Positions 48,361 through 57,470 of a stretch of DNA of 64,000 nt are shown here, one piece after another. Origin of the DNA: Chelatococcus caeni (GTDB taxonomy: Bacteria > Pseudomonadota > Alphaproteobacteria > Rhizobiales > Beijerinckiaceae); assembly GCF_014196925.1 (NCBI RefSeq), contig NZ_JACIEN010000001.1, forward strand, positions 1,302,001 through 1,366,000. Reading direction: 5' to 3'. The notes beneath the pieces were generated by a model that saw only the letters and a program-made list of their open reading frames with translations, was not told where the DNA came from and did no database searches. Every line of letters starts with the position of its first letter. The first letter of the stretch is position 1. Position numbers and translations under genes: made by a program.

Positions 48361-49732
48361 GACACTCACCCCCTTGTGTCGCCGCGGCGATATGGGCGGC
48401 GAGCCACCGTGCCGTCCTCAGCAGGCGCCCGTCATAGCCCCGCCGTCCGACGAGTTGGACGCCGACAGGCAGCCCGTGCGGCCCCTGGAGCAGCGGCAGG
48501 CTTACGCTTGGAAGTCCGCAAAGGGTCCACAGCACCGAAAATGCCGGGCTGCCGGTGGAGCCCAGGCCGTGCGGCGCCTCGCCGGGCGTGGCCGGCGTGA
48601 CGATGGCATCGTAGCGCTCGAAGATGCGATCGAGGCCCACACCGAGCACCTCGCGCCAGTCGAGCGCCGAAAGGTAATCGACCGCCGTCACCGCGCGGCC
48701 TTCCGCGAGGGTCGCCTGCATGGTCTCGCTGAGCGCATCCCAGCCGCTCTCGCCATAGCGGCGCAGGTTGCGCGCCATGCCCGCCGTGACGAGCCGGCGG
48801 TGGGCGGAGGCCGCCTCGTGGAAGATGTCCGGCAGCTGGACCGTGGCGACCGCTTCGCCCAGCACCTCCTGCAATTCGGCAAAGGCGGCCTTGGTCTCGG
48901 CGGCTGCCTCGTCCCAGGCCGGCCCACGCACGAAGGCGAGGTCGGGCCGCACCGGCGGGCGCGACGAGGCGATCGAAAAGAGCTGCGGCGGGGCTTCCAC
49001 GCGCGTGTCGGGATCGGCCGGGTCGTGCCCGGCCATGGCGTCGACGAGGAGCGCCACGTCCTCGACGGTGCGGGCGAAGCCGCCCACCGTGTCGAGCGGA
49101 GCGGCAAGCTGCAGCACCCCTGCCCTCGAGACGAGCCCGTGGGTCGGCTTGAAGCCGACGATGCCGCAGAAGGAAGCCGGCCGGATCACCGAGCCGGCCG
49201 TCTGCGTGCCGACGGCGAGCGGCACCATGCCGGCCGCGACGGCTGCCGCCGAGCCGGAGGACGAGCCGCCCGGCGTGCGCTCCGGATCGTGCGGATTGCG
49301 CGTGCGCGCCGGGTGGAGGAAGGCGAGTTCGGTTGCCGCCGTCTTGCCCACCACGAGGGCTCCGGCGGCCTTCAGACGCGCGACGAGCGTCGCGTCCCGG
49401 TCCGGGCGCCGGCCGGCGTCGAGCACCGTGCCGTTTTCCGTCGGCATGTCGGCGGTGTCGATCACGTCCTTGATCGCCACCGGCACGCCGTGCAGAGGGC
49501 CGAGCGGCCGGCCGGAAACGCGGTGCCCGTCGAGGCGTCGGGCCTCGGCGCGCACGCGGGCCGCATCGACGAAGGCGAAGGCGCCGATCGCCTCGTCCTC
49601 CGCCGCGATGCGCGCCAGCACGGCCTCCGCCACCGTTGCCACCGTCACCTCGCCGCCCGCAACGCGCTCGCGCGTCTCGACGGCCGTCCATCCGGCAGGA
49701 TCGCTTGCTGCCGTCGTCTTCTCAGCGGCCAT
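48353..49732 (-). CDS. Amidase (amidase-signature family)
   Basis: A 459-residue amidase-signature hydrolase, which cleaves an amide to the acid and ammonia. The Ser-cisSer-Lys triad is visible: Lys in VAIKDVID, cis-Ser in GGSSSGSAAAVAAG and nucleophile Ser in TQTAGSVIRPA. It has no signal peptide, so it is cytoplasmic. ATG 49732 overlaps the dctM stop by 11 bp, making it the fourth gene of a TRAP operon. The imported ligand is therefore probably an amide, or the amidase acts on a product of it. The acid formed is unknown. Confidence 0.92.
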   Translation of the reverse strand: MAAEKTTAASDPAGWTAVETRERVAGGEVTVATVAEAVLARIAAEDEAIGAFAFVDAARVRAEARRLDGHRVSGRPLGPLHGVPVAIKDVIDTADMPTENGTVLDAGRRPDRDATLVARLKAAGALVVGKTAATELAFLHPARTRNPHDPERTPGGSSSGSAAAVAAGMVPLAVGTQTAGSVIRPASFCGIVGFKPTHGLVSRAGVLQLAAPLDTVGGFARTVEDVALLVDAMAGHDPADPDTRVEAPPQLFSIASSRPPVRPDLAFVRGPAWDEAAAETKAAFAELQEVLGEAVATVQLPDIFHEAASAHRRLVTAGMARNLRRYGESGWDALSETMQATLAEGRAVTAVDYLSALDWREVLGVGLDRIFERYDAIVTPATPGEAPHGLGSTGSPAFSVLWTLCGLPSVSLPLLQGPHGLPVGVQLVGRRGYDGRLLRTARWLAAHIAAATQGGECHG

Positions 49733-51143
49733 AGACGAGCCTCGGCAGATAAAGGGCGATGTCGGGGAAGATATAGAGCACGATCATCGCCACGAAGACC
49801 AGCATGAGGTACGGCAAGCAGCCCTTGAAGATCTGCACCAGATGCACGTGCGCCGGCGCGATCCCCTTCAGGTAATAGGCCGACATCGCCATCGGCGGTG
49901 TCAGGAAGGAGGTCTGCAGGTTGAGCGCGACGAGGATGCCGAAGAACAGCGGGTCGACGCCGAAATGCGGCAGCAGCGGCAGGAAGATCGGCACGAAGAT
50001 GATGATGATCTCCGACCATTCCAGCGGCCAGCCGAGCAGGAAGATGATGATCTGGGCGAGGATCAGGAAGGTCAGCGGCGAAATGTCGAGGCTTGTGACG
50101 AATTCGGTGATGACCCGCTCGCCGCCGAGATAGGAGAACACGGAGGAGAAGGTCCACGAACCGACGAAGAGCCAGCACACCATCGCCGTGGTGCGCACCG
50201 TCAGGTAGACGGATTCGCGCAGGCGCTGCCACGTCAGCGCCCTGTAGGCGACGGCGAGCGCGAGGCCGCCGAGCGCTCCGACCGCCGCCGCTTCCGACGG
50301 CGTCGCGAGCCCGAAGAGAATGGCCCCGAGCACGGAAAGGATGAGCAGGGCGAGCGGCAGGAAGGATGTGGCGAGCAGGAAGAGAAGACGGCCGGTCGAA
50401 ATCTGCTCGACCTCGCTCTCATCCGGCTTCGGCGCGAGTTGCGGCTGCAGCCAGGCCCGGCCGATGACGTAGATGAGATAGAGCCCCGCCAGCAGAAGGC
50501 CCGGCAGCAGCGCCCCCGCATAGAGCTGCACGATGGAGACGCCGGACGAGGCCGCATAGACGATCAGCATGATCGAGGGCGGAATGAGGATGCCGAGCGT
50601 GCCGCCGGCGCAGATGACGCCCGAGGCGAAGCTGATGTCGTAACGCGCCCTGAGCAGGGCCGGAAAGGCGAGCAGGCCCATCAGCGTGACGACTGCTCCG
50701 ACGATGCCGGTGGCGGTCGCGAACAGCGTGCAGGTGACGAGCGCCGCCACCGCCATGGCACCGGGCACGCGCCGCGTCGCGAGCGCGAGCGTGTGGAACA
50801 GCCGCTCGACGATGTTCGCCCGCTCGACGATATAGCCCATGAACAGGAACAGCGGCACGGCGGTGAGCACGTCGTTGGCCATGACCGAATAGGTCTGGTT
50901 GACGAAAAGGTCGAAGATCCGGTTGTTGAAGAAGCCGGAGACCCAGGTCTCCACCAGCGTCCAGCTGTCGGCGCCGCTGTCGAGCGCACGATAATAGGGG
51001 CGCCACATGCGCCCCGCGTCGTAATAGGCGTAGTAGCCGAAGCCGACGCCCATCGCCATGAGCGTGAAGGCAATGGGAAAGCCGAGCAGGATGATGAAGA
51101 TGAACGCCCCGAGCATCAGGAGCGCGATATGCGGGTCGCTCAT
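49722..51143 (-). CDS. dctM: TRAP transporter large permease subunit, DctM family
   Basis: A 473-residue multi-helix transporter subunit. Motifs: VPLFLFMGYIVERANIV, GGTLGILIPPSIMLIVYAAS and SFLTPPMAMSAYYLKGIAP. It is slightly longer than the paralogue at 30438-31745, owing to an insertion after the second helix (YYRALDSGADSWTLVETWVS) typical of the keto-acid-type TRAP branch. The start overlaps the small-subunit stop by four bases. It works with the DctP and DctQ upstream. Confidence 0.94.
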   Translation of the reverse strand: MSDPHIALLMLGAFIFIILLGFPIAFTLMAMGVGFGYYAYYDAGRMWRPYYRALDSGADSWTLVETWVSGFFNNRIFDLFVNQTYSVMANDVLTAVPLFLFMGYIVERANIVERLFHTLALATRRVPGAMAVAALVTCTLFATATGIVGAVVTLMGLLAFPALLRARYDISFASGVICAGGTLGILIPPSIMLIVYAASSGVSIVQLYAGALLPGLLLAGLYLIYVIGRAWLQPQLAPKPDESEVEQISTGRLLFLLATSFLPLALLILSVLGAILFGLATPSEAAAVGALGGLALAVAYRALTWQRLRESVYLTVRTTAMVCWLFVGSWTFSSVFSYLGGERVITEFVTSLDISPLTFLILAQIIIFLLGWPLEWSEIIIIFVPIFLPLLPHFGVDPLFFGILVALNLQTSFLTPPMAMSAYYLKGIAPAHVHLVQIFKGCLPYLMLVFVAMIVLYIFPDIALYLPRLVYGR

Positions 51144-51781
51144 CGCGGTGCTCCCGTCGGGCGGTTGTCGTCGTCGCGGTCGGGCACGTCTATCGCCTCG
51201 GAGCCGTGCAGCAGCACCTCCCGTTCGTGCTCCTCGATCAGCCTTTTCTCCGTTTCCTCGACGTCATCCCTGGCGCGGACCCACTCCCCCGTCCTCATGC
51301 AGATGATGCAGCGCATGACCTGGGCGATGCCCTGGATGAGGAGCAGCACGCCGGCGGCGACGATGACGGTCTTGAACTGGAAGATCGGGATGCCGGCCGG
51401 GCTGTTGACGCTGACCTCCCCGAAGCGCCAGGAGCGCTCGGCATATTTCCACCCGGCGAAGATGAGCGCCAGGATGCCGGGAAAGAAGAAGAGGAAGTAG
51501 AGGACGAATTCGATCTTGGCCTGGGTGCGCGGCTGCCACAGCCGGTAGAGGAAGTCGCCACGCACGTGGCCGTCGCGCGACAGCGTGTAGGCGCCGCCCA
51601 TCATGAACAGCGTGCCGTACATGATGTAGGAAACGTCGAACGACCAGCTCGTCGGCGCGTTCAGCACATAGCGGACGAAGACCTCGTAGCCGGTGCCGAA
51701 GGTCATCACCATGATGGCCCAGGCAAAGGCCTTGCCTACCCATGCGGACAGGCGGTCGGCGAGCGAGATGAAGCGATCCAT
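51140..51781 (-). CDS. dctQ: TRAP transporter small permease subunit, DctQ family
   Basis: A 213-residue four-helix subunit, longer than usual because of a charged C-terminal tail (EWVRARDDVEETEKRLIEEH and beyond). Core: TSWSFDVSYIMYGTLFMMGG with helices at about 12-32, 45-65, 85-108 and 130-150. It lies 72 bp after dctP. The tail is cytoplasmic by prediction and might contact DctM or the small membrane protein; this is inference. Confidence 0.9.
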   Translation of the reverse strand: MDRFISLADRLSAWVGKAFAWAIMVMTFGTGYEVFVRYVLNAPTSWSFDVSYIMYGTLFMMGGAYTLSRDGHVRGDFLYRLWQPRTQAKIEFVLYFLFFFPGILALIFAGWKYAERSWRFGEVSVNSPAGIPIFQFKTVIVAAGVLLLIQGIAQVMRCIICMRTGEWVRARDDVEETEKRLIEEHEREVLLHGSEAIDVPDRDDDNRPTGAPR

Positions 51782-51853
51782 GGAACCCCGGCCGTGCGAG
51801 AAAGGGAAACGGGCGGCCCGCGAAGGGGTCGCCCGGGATCTCTCAAGCCGGGC

Positions 51854-52987
51854 TCAGAGCTTCAGCTTGCCGGGGAAGTAGTGCTCATAGGCCAGCGCAT
51901 AATCGGGCGCGTTCATGAGCTCGTAGAACACCACCCGCTCGACGAACTGCCGCTGGCTTTCCATGACGCGGCGCATGTAGTCGTCCTGCTCCAGCGTCGG
52001 GATGATCTTGTCCCAGGCCGCCAGCTGCGCATCGAGCACATCCTGCGGCGTACGCAGCACGTTGACGCCGCCATCCTGCAGCTTGCGCAGGTCGCTGGAA
52101 TAATTGTCGAGAGCCGACGCGTAGTTCGACGTGCTGGCGGCTTCGACGCCGTATTCCAGGATGGCTTTCAGGTCGTCGTCGAGATCGTCGAAGAAGTCCT
52201 TGTTGAACAGGAACTCGAAGGACTCGCTCGCCTGGTGGTAGGACGACAGCATGTAGTTCTTCGCCACGTCCTGGGCGCCGAAGCGCAGGTCGGACGAGGG
52301 GTTGTTGAACTCGAAGGCGTCGATGACGCCGCGTTCCATGGCCGGCACGATCTCGCCGCCCGGCAGCTGCGCCACGCTCATGCCCATCTGCTGCAGGAGG
52401 TCGGCGGCGAGGCCCACGGTGCGGTATTTGAGGCCCCTGACGTCGGCCGCCTTCTCGACCGGCCGCTTGAACCAGCCGAAGGGCTGCGCCGGCATGGGAA
52501 AGCCGTAGAAGCCGTAGACGTTGAGCTTGAGGATCTCCTGCGTCAGCTCGGCATACAGCTCCTTGCCGCCGCCGACGTGGAACCACGCCAGCATCGTCGC
52601 AGCGCTGCCGCCCCACACCGGCCCCGTGCCGAAGAGCGAGGCGGCCTTGTGCTTGCCGTACCAGTAGACGGGCACGGTATGGGCGGCGTCGATGACGCCG
52701 TCGTTGACGGCATCGAGCACCTGGAAGGCACCGACGACGGCGCCTGCGGGCAGGAGGTCGACCTTGAGCCGGCCTCCGGACATCTTCTGCACGCGGTCTA
52801 CATATTCCCGGGCGAAATCCATCCAGATATCGGACGCCGGCCAGGACGTCTGCATCTTGATGACGACCGGTGTCTGGGCGCTGACCACGGCCGGAGCCGC
52901 AACCGCACCGGCGGCTGCTCCGGCGGCGACCATGCCGCCCTTGAGAAAGCTTCTCCGGGTCTGCTTGGCGTGTTCACGCGTTGCCAT
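51854..52987 (-). CDS. dctP: TRAP transporter substrate-binding protein, DctP family (TakP-like)
   Basis: A 377-residue periplasmic receptor. The twin-arginine signal (TRRSFLKGGMVAAGA) is followed by a hydrophobic region and SAQ cleavage. KMQTSWPASDIW and PVYWYGKHKAASLFG belong to the branch that includes 2-oxoacid-binding TakP; conserved Arg in RGLKYRTVGLAAD and Asn/Glu in IDAFEFNNPSSD. ATG 52987 has GGGAGGAG 7 bp upstream. It heads the operon dctP-dctQ-dctM-amidase-small protein and is divergent from malate synthase G. The ligand may be a 2-oxo acid or its amide (inference). Confidence 0.93.
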   Translation of the reverse strand: MATREHAKQTRRSFLKGGMVAAGAAAGAVAAPAVVSAQTPVVIKMQTSWPASDIWMDFAREYVDRVQKMSGGRLKVDLLPAGAVVGAFQVLDAVNDGVIDAAHTVPVYWYGKHKAASLFGTGPVWGGSAATMLAWFHVGGGKELYAELTQEILKLNVYGFYGFPMPAQPFGWFKRPVEKAADVRGLKYRTVGLAADLLQQMGMSVAQLPGGEIVPAMERGVIDAFEFNNPSSDLRFGAQDVAKNYMLSSYHQASESFEFLFNKDFFDDLDDDLKAILEYGVEAASTSNYASALDNYSSDLRKLQDGGVNVLRTPQDVLDAQLAAWDKIIPTLEQDDYMRRVMESQRQFVERVVFYELMNAPDYALAYEHYFPGKLKL

Positions 52988-53353
52988 GTCCGTACTCCTC
53001 CCTGAGCCGGCTCCCGCAACCTTCTTCTTGTTGTTCGCACCGGCTTCCGACGGCCTACGAGGTTGAGGCGACAAAGAAGGTTCCCGCATTTCGCGTGTAG
53101 GCGCAACCGCTTTCGGCAGTATTGGTTCCCTCCCCGACAGTCTCCGCAGGCCGAGGCAACCTTCTCGCACTGCACAACTTTCTTCGCCTTTCGCTATCGC
53201 ACGCGTTCAGGCCGCCCCCCCTCGCCTCGCGTTCCATTTTTTCCCCCGCGTTGAAAGTCCATCTCATTGCGGCGCGGTGCCGGGGGGCTAGACTTGGCCT
53301 AAAGCTCGGCCACGCGGCGGCGCATGCCGATGAATGAGATTCTGGAGGTAGCA
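52988..53353. promoter_or_regulatory. Divergent control region between TRAP/amidase operon and glcB
   Basis: This 366-bp gap holds no gene. The decamer GCAACCTTCT occurs at 53016-53025 and 53156-53165, and its complement-like form AGAAGGTTCC at 53075-53084. These may be binding sites of a shared regulator. The right end (53344-53349, GGAGGT) is the glcB ribosome site. I cannot assign -35/-10 elements with confidence. Confidence 0.4.
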
Positions 53354-55546
53354 ATGGGCGGTTCTGGCCTGACGGCGAACGGATATATCGCATGCGGCAA
53401 GCTCAAGGTCGCGGCACCGCTTCATGCCTTCATCGCCGAGGAAGCGTTGCCGGGCACGGGCCTCGAGCCTGCCGTCTTCTGGCAGCGTTTCGAGGCGATC
53501 ATCACCACCTTCGCACCGCAAAACCGGACGCTGCTGGAGAAGCGCGACGCCCTGCAGGCGCGGATCGACGAGTGGCACCGCAGCCGTGCCGGTTCGCCGC
53601 ACGATGCGGCGGCCTATGAGCAATTCCTGAAGGAAATCGGCTACATCGTTGATGATGTGGGTGATTTCTCCGTGGGGACGGCGAACGCGGATCCGGAGAT
53701 TGCACAGCTCGCCGGACCGCAGCTCGTCGTGCCGGTGATGAACGCGCGCTATGCGCTCAATGCCGCCAATGCCCGCTGGGGCAGTCTCTACGACGCTCTC
53801 TACGGCACCGATGCCCTCGACGGCGTAAAGCCGCCGCAGGGCCCTTATGATCCGGCCCGTGGGGCCGAGGTCATCGCCTTCGGCCGGCGCGTGCTCGACC
53901 AGCACGTGCCGCTGGCTTCCGGCTCGCATGCCGAGGCTCGGCGCTATGCCATCGACGGCGCTGCGCTGACGGTGCAGCTTGCGGACGGCAGCGTCACGGG
54001 CCTCGCAGATGCAGCACAATTCGTCGGCTTCGCGGGCGGCCGCGACGCGCCGGAGGCGCTCGTCTTCGCGAAGCACGGCCTTCACATTGTCGTGCATTTC
54101 GACCGCGGCCATCCCATCGGCGGCACCGACGCGGCCGGCATCAGCGACATCGAGCTCGAGGCGGCTCTGTCGACCATCATGGACTGCGAGGATTCCATCG
54201 CGGCCGTCGATGCGGAGGACAAGGTCGCCGTCTACCGCAACTGGCTCGGCCTGATGCGCGGCGATCTCGTCGAGACCTTTGCGAAGGGCGGCCGCACGGT
54301 GACGCGCCGCCTGGCGGAAGACCGCCGCTACGAGCGGCCCGGCGGCGGCGAGTTGCGCCTCAAGGGGCAGAGCCTCATGCTCGTGCGCAACGTCGGTCAC
54401 CTCATGACGACCGACGCCGTGCTGGACGAGAACGGCGGCGAGATCCCCGAGGGCATCCTCGACGGCATGGTGACCGCCGCCATCGCCCTGCACGACATCG
54501 GCCCCTCCGGCCGCCGGGCGAACTCGACGACGGGCCAGATGTACATCGTCAAGCCCAAGATGCACGGGCCCGAGGAGGTCGCCTTCGCCGATGCGCTTTT
54601 CGCGGCCATCGAGGATGCCCTGGGCCTAGCCCGCAACACGCTCAAGATGGGCGTGATGGACGAGGAGCGCCGCACCAGCGTCAACCTCAAGGCCTCGATC
54701 CGTGCCGCCAGAGACCGTATCTGCTTCATCAACACCGGCTTCCTCGACCGCACGGGCGACGAGATACACACCTCGATGGAGGCGGGCCCGATGATCCGCA
54801 AGGCGGACATGAAGGCCTCCGCCTGGATCAAGGCCTATGAGGACGGCAACGTCGACACCGGCCTCGCCGCCGGCCTCGACGGCCGCGGGCAGATCGGCAA
54901 GGGCATGTGGGCCATGCCCGACCTGATGCATGCCATGCTCGAGCAGAAGCTCGGCCATCCGCTCGCCGGCGCGACCACCGCCTGGGTGCCCTCGCCCACT
55001 GCCGCGACCCTGCACGCCCTCCACTACCTGGCGGTCGATGTCGCGGCCCGGCAGGCGGAGATCCGCAAGCGCGCGCCGGCCCGGCGGGCGGACCTCATCA
55101 CGCTGCCGCTGGCCGACCGCGTGAACTGGTCGCCGGAAGAGATCGCGGAGGAGGTCGACACGAATGTCCAGAGCCTCCTCGGCTATGTGGTGCGCTGGGT
55201 GGACCAGGGCGTCGGCTGCTCCAAGGTGCCGGACATCCACGATGTCGGCCTGATGGAGGACCGCGCCACGTTGCGCATCTCGGCGCAGCATCTCGCCAAC
55301 TGGCTGCGCCACGGCATCGTCTCGCAGGATCAGGTGATGGAGGCGCTGAAGCGGCTCGCGGCGGTGGTCGACCGGCAGAACGCCGGCGACCCGACCTATC
55401 GTCCGATGGCGCCCGATTCCGAGGCTTCCCTCGCTTTCCAGGCGGCCTGCGCCCTCGTCTTCGAGGGCACGCGCCAGCCGAACGGCTATACCGAGCCCCT
55501 GCTCCACCGCTTCCGCCGTCTGCGCAAGGAGAAGGACCGGGCCTGA
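53354..55546 (+). CDS. glcB: Malate synthase G
   Basis: Condenses glyoxylate and acetyl-CoA to malate; 730 residues, close to E. coli GlcB (723). Family segments: [28 protein letters not shown] (Mg2+ and glyoxylate-binding acidic residues) and [21 protein letters not shown] (catalytic region). ATG 53354 is chosen for GGAGGT five bases upstream; ATG 53324 would add ten unnatural residues. It assimilates glyoxylate from glycolate, purine or C2 breakdown, which could link to the adjacent amidase module (speculative). Confidence 0.96.
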   Translation: MGGSGLTANGYIACGKLKVAAPLHAFIAEEALPGTGLEPAVFWQRFEAIITTFAPQNRTLLEKRDALQARIDEWHRSRAGSPHDAAAYEQFLKEIGYIVDDVGDFSVGTANADPEIAQLAGPQLVVPVMNARYALNAANARWGSLYDALYGTDALDGVKPPQGPYDPARGAEVIAFGRRVLDQHVPLASGSHAEARRYAIDGAALTVQLADGSVTGLADAAQFVGFAGGRDAPEALVFAKHGLHIVVHFDRGHPIGGTDAAGISDIELEAALSTIMDCEDSIAAVDAEDKVAVYRNWLGLMRGDLVETFAKGGRTVTRRLAEDRRYERPGGGELRLKGQSLMLVRNVGHLMTTDAVLDENGGEIPEGILDGMVTAAIALHDIGPSGRRANSTTGQMYIVKPKMHGPEEVAFADALFAAIEDALGLARNTLKMGVMDEERRTSVNLKASIRAARDRICFINTGFLDRTGDEIHTSMEAGPMIRKADMKASAWIKAYEDGNVDTGLAAGLDGRGQIGKGMWAMPDLMHAMLEQKLGHPLAGATTAWVPSPTAATLHALHYLAVDVAARQAEIRKRAPARRADLITLPLADRVNWSPEEIAEEVDTNVQSLLGYVVRWVDQGVGCSKVPDIHDVGLMEDRATLRISAQHLANWLRHGIVSQDQVMEALKRLAAVVDRQNAGDPTYRPMAPDSEASLAFQAACALVFEGTRQPNGYTEPLLHRFRRLRKEKDRA

Positions 55547-55679
55547 CCGGTCCCTCACCCGCCCTGCTCCGCCCGGGCTGCCGGGCGGATGCGGCCGGAA
55601 CCGCATGGCGGTCCGCGGCGTTGCTTCCCATATGACCAGTGAGGTCGTGTGGCACTACGCCAAACCGAAGGAGCCGGGC

Positions 55680-55850
55680 ATGGGTGATCCGCGCAAGACC
55701 CGCAACGAGCAGGAGCGCGACAAGGCTGAGAAGAAGCAGCATCAGGACGAGCTGCTGGACGAGGCGCTGGAGGAATCCTTCCCCGCCAGCGATCCGCCGT
55801 CACAGACCCAGCCCACGCCGAAGCACAAAAAAGAAAATAAAGACAGATAG
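55680..55850 (+). CDS. Small conserved protein with DEALEESFPASDPPS motif
   Basis: About 56 residues, highly charged and likely disordered: a Lys/Arg/Glu/Gln-rich first half, then LLDEALEESFPASDPPS, then a basic tail. The motif is shared by many small alphaproteobacterial proteins of unknown role. ATG 55680 has AAGGAG 6 bp upstream; ATG 55632 would add 16 residues. It lies 133 bp after glcB. No function is known to me. Confidence 0.7.
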   Translation: MGDPRKTRNEQERDKAEKKQHQDELLDEALEESFPASDPPSQTQPTPKHKKENKDR

Positions 55851-55863
55851 TTGCGGATCGAAC

Positions 55864-56670
55864 TTAATCAGAAACCGTAATCGTCATGCCGTCATAGGCC
55901 GGCTCGACGTGGGCCGGCACTTGCCGGCTCAGGGTGGCGTAGTCGAGATCGGTGTGCAGGTTTGTCAGCACGGCACGCCGCGGCGCCACCTCGTCGATCA
56001 GCGCCAGCGCCTCCGCGAGGCTGAAATGGCTCGGGTGCGGCGTGTAGCGCAGCGCGTCGATGATCAGCACGTCGAGGCCGCGCAGCAGCGCCTTCGCCTC
56101 CTCCGGCATGGCGCTGACGTCGCTTGCATAGGCGAGGCTGCCGAAGCGGAAGCCGAGGGCATCGATATTCCCGTGCACCATGCGGAAGGGCAAGGCGGCG
56201 AGCGTGCCGCCGGGCCCGTCGATGTGCACCTCGCGCCCGCTCGTGAGGCGGTGCTCGACGAGGATGGGCGGATAGTCGCTGCCGGGCGGCGTGATGAAGC
56301 AATAGCCGAAGCGGGCCCGCACCTGCGCGCTGGTGCGTTCGTCGAGATAGACGTCGATGCAGCGGCGCATCGTCAGCACCAGCGGACGCAGATCGTCGAT
56401 GCCGTGCGTATGGTCGGCGTGCTCGTGCGTGAAGAGGACGGCATCGAGGTGGCGCACGTCGCTGTCGAGCAGTTGCTCGCGCAGGTCGGGTGAGGTGTCG
56501 ACCAGAACGGTCGTCGCCGCCGCCTCCGCCTTGCGCCGCTTCTCGACTAGGATCGAGCAGCGGCGGCGCCGGTTGCGCGGCTCGGCAGGGTCGCAGGCTC
56601 CCCAACCCATTCCGACGCGTGGCACCCCGCCGGAGGACCCGCAACCAAGGATGGTCACGGTCAGCGTCAT
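55864..56670 (-). CDS. MBL-fold metallo-hydrolase (PhnP/RNase Z-like)
   Basis: A 268-residue metallo-beta-lactamase-fold enzyme with the zinc motif THEHADHTHGID at about residues 78-90 and GCGSSGGVPRVG at the N-terminus. It belongs to the group near PhnP (cyclic phosphodiesterase). It overlaps the tatD stop by four bases, in a conserved run metG-tatD-MBL found in many Hyphomicrobiales. The substrate is uncertain, likely a small phosphodiester. Confidence 0.9.
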   Translation of the reverse strand: MTLTVTILGCGSSGGVPRVGMGWGACDPAEPRNRRRRCSILVEKRRKAEAAATTVLVDTSPDLREQLLDSDVRHLDAVLFTHEHADHTHGIDDLRPLVLTMRRCIDVYLDERTSAQVRARFGYCFITPPGSDYPPILVEHRLTSGREVHIDGPGGTLAALPFRMVHGNIDALGFRFGSLAYASDVSAMPEEAKALLRGLDVLIIDALRYTPHPSHFSLAEALALIDEVAPRRAVLTNLHTDLDYATLSRQVPAHVEPAYDGMTITVSD

Positions 56671-57470
56671 GCGGCGCTTTCCCCGGCCCCGTGGCCGAGA
56701 TCGGCTTTGGTGAAGAGGCGCCGGAAGTTGTCGGTGGTGATCGCCGCCATCTCGGACGCCGTCACGCCGTGCACCTCCGCCAGCACCTTGACCGTATGCA
56801 CCACGAAGGCGGGCTCGTTGCGCTTGCCGCGATTGGGCACGGGCGCGAGATAGGGCGCATCCGTCTCGACGAGCAGCCGCTCGCGCGGCACGCGCGCCGC
56901 GATGTCGCGCAGCTCCTGCGAGCCCTTGAAGGTCAGGATGCCGGAGAAGGAGACATGGAGCCCGAGCTCGATGCCGACGCGGGCAAGCTCCGGCCCCGAC
57001 GAGAAGCAGTGCAGGATGGCCTGGAATGCGCCCTTCCCCATCTCGTCACGGAGAATGGCGATCATGTCCTCGTCTGCGGCACGCGCATGGATGACGAGCG
57101 GCAGGCCCGTCTCCCGCGCCGCGGCGATATGGGTGCGGAACACCGCCTGCTGCACGTCCCGCGGGCTGCGGTCGTAATGATAGTCGAGCCCCGCCTCGCC
57201 GATGGCGATGCAGCGCGGGTGGCGCGACAGCGCGACGAGCTCGGCGGCCGTGACGTCAGGCTCCTCGCCAGCATTGTGCGGATGGGTGCCGACTGTGCAG
57301 GAGACGCCGGAAAATCGCTCCGTGATCGCCGCATAGGTCGGAAACTGCCTGACGCGCGTCGAGATGGTGACGAGATGGCCGACGCCGGCCGCGCGCGCCC
57401 GCGCCACCACGGCATCAAGCTCGCTGGCGAAGTCCGGGAAGTCGAGATGGCAGTGACTGTCGACCAGCAT
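56667..57470 (-). CDS. tatD: TatD-family metal-dependent hydrolase / deoxyribonuclease
   Basis: A 267-residue TIM-barrel nuclease. Metal-binding motifs: DSHCHLDFPDF (HxH), GEAGLDYHYD (Glu), VIHARAADED (His), LHCFSSG (His) and VETDAPYLAP (Asp), all as in YcfH/TatD proteins. It starts at the metG stop (one-base overlap) and ends within the next gene. It likely acts as a 3-prime exonuclease or D-Tyr-tRNA-type hydrolase; the exact role varies in the family. Confidence 0.93.
   Translation of the reverse strand: MLVDSHCHLDFPDFASELDAVVARARAAGVGHLVTISTRVRQFPTYAAITERFSGVSCTVGTHPHNAGEEPDVTAAELVALSRHPRCIAIGEAGLDYHYDRSPRDVQQAVFRTHIAAARETGLPLVIHARAADEDMIAILRDEMGKGAFQAILHCFSSGPELARVGIELGLHVSFSGILTFKGSQELRDIAARVPRERLLVETDAPYLAPVPNRGKRNEPAFVVHTVKVLAEVHGVTASEMAAITTDNFRRLFTKADLGHGAGESAA

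Noticed and set aside
48168-48365. Alternative 65-codon frame at the small membrane protein
   Set aside because: Ser/Pro/Arg-rich with no ribosome site; the frame at 48172-48360 has a strong site and two clean helices.
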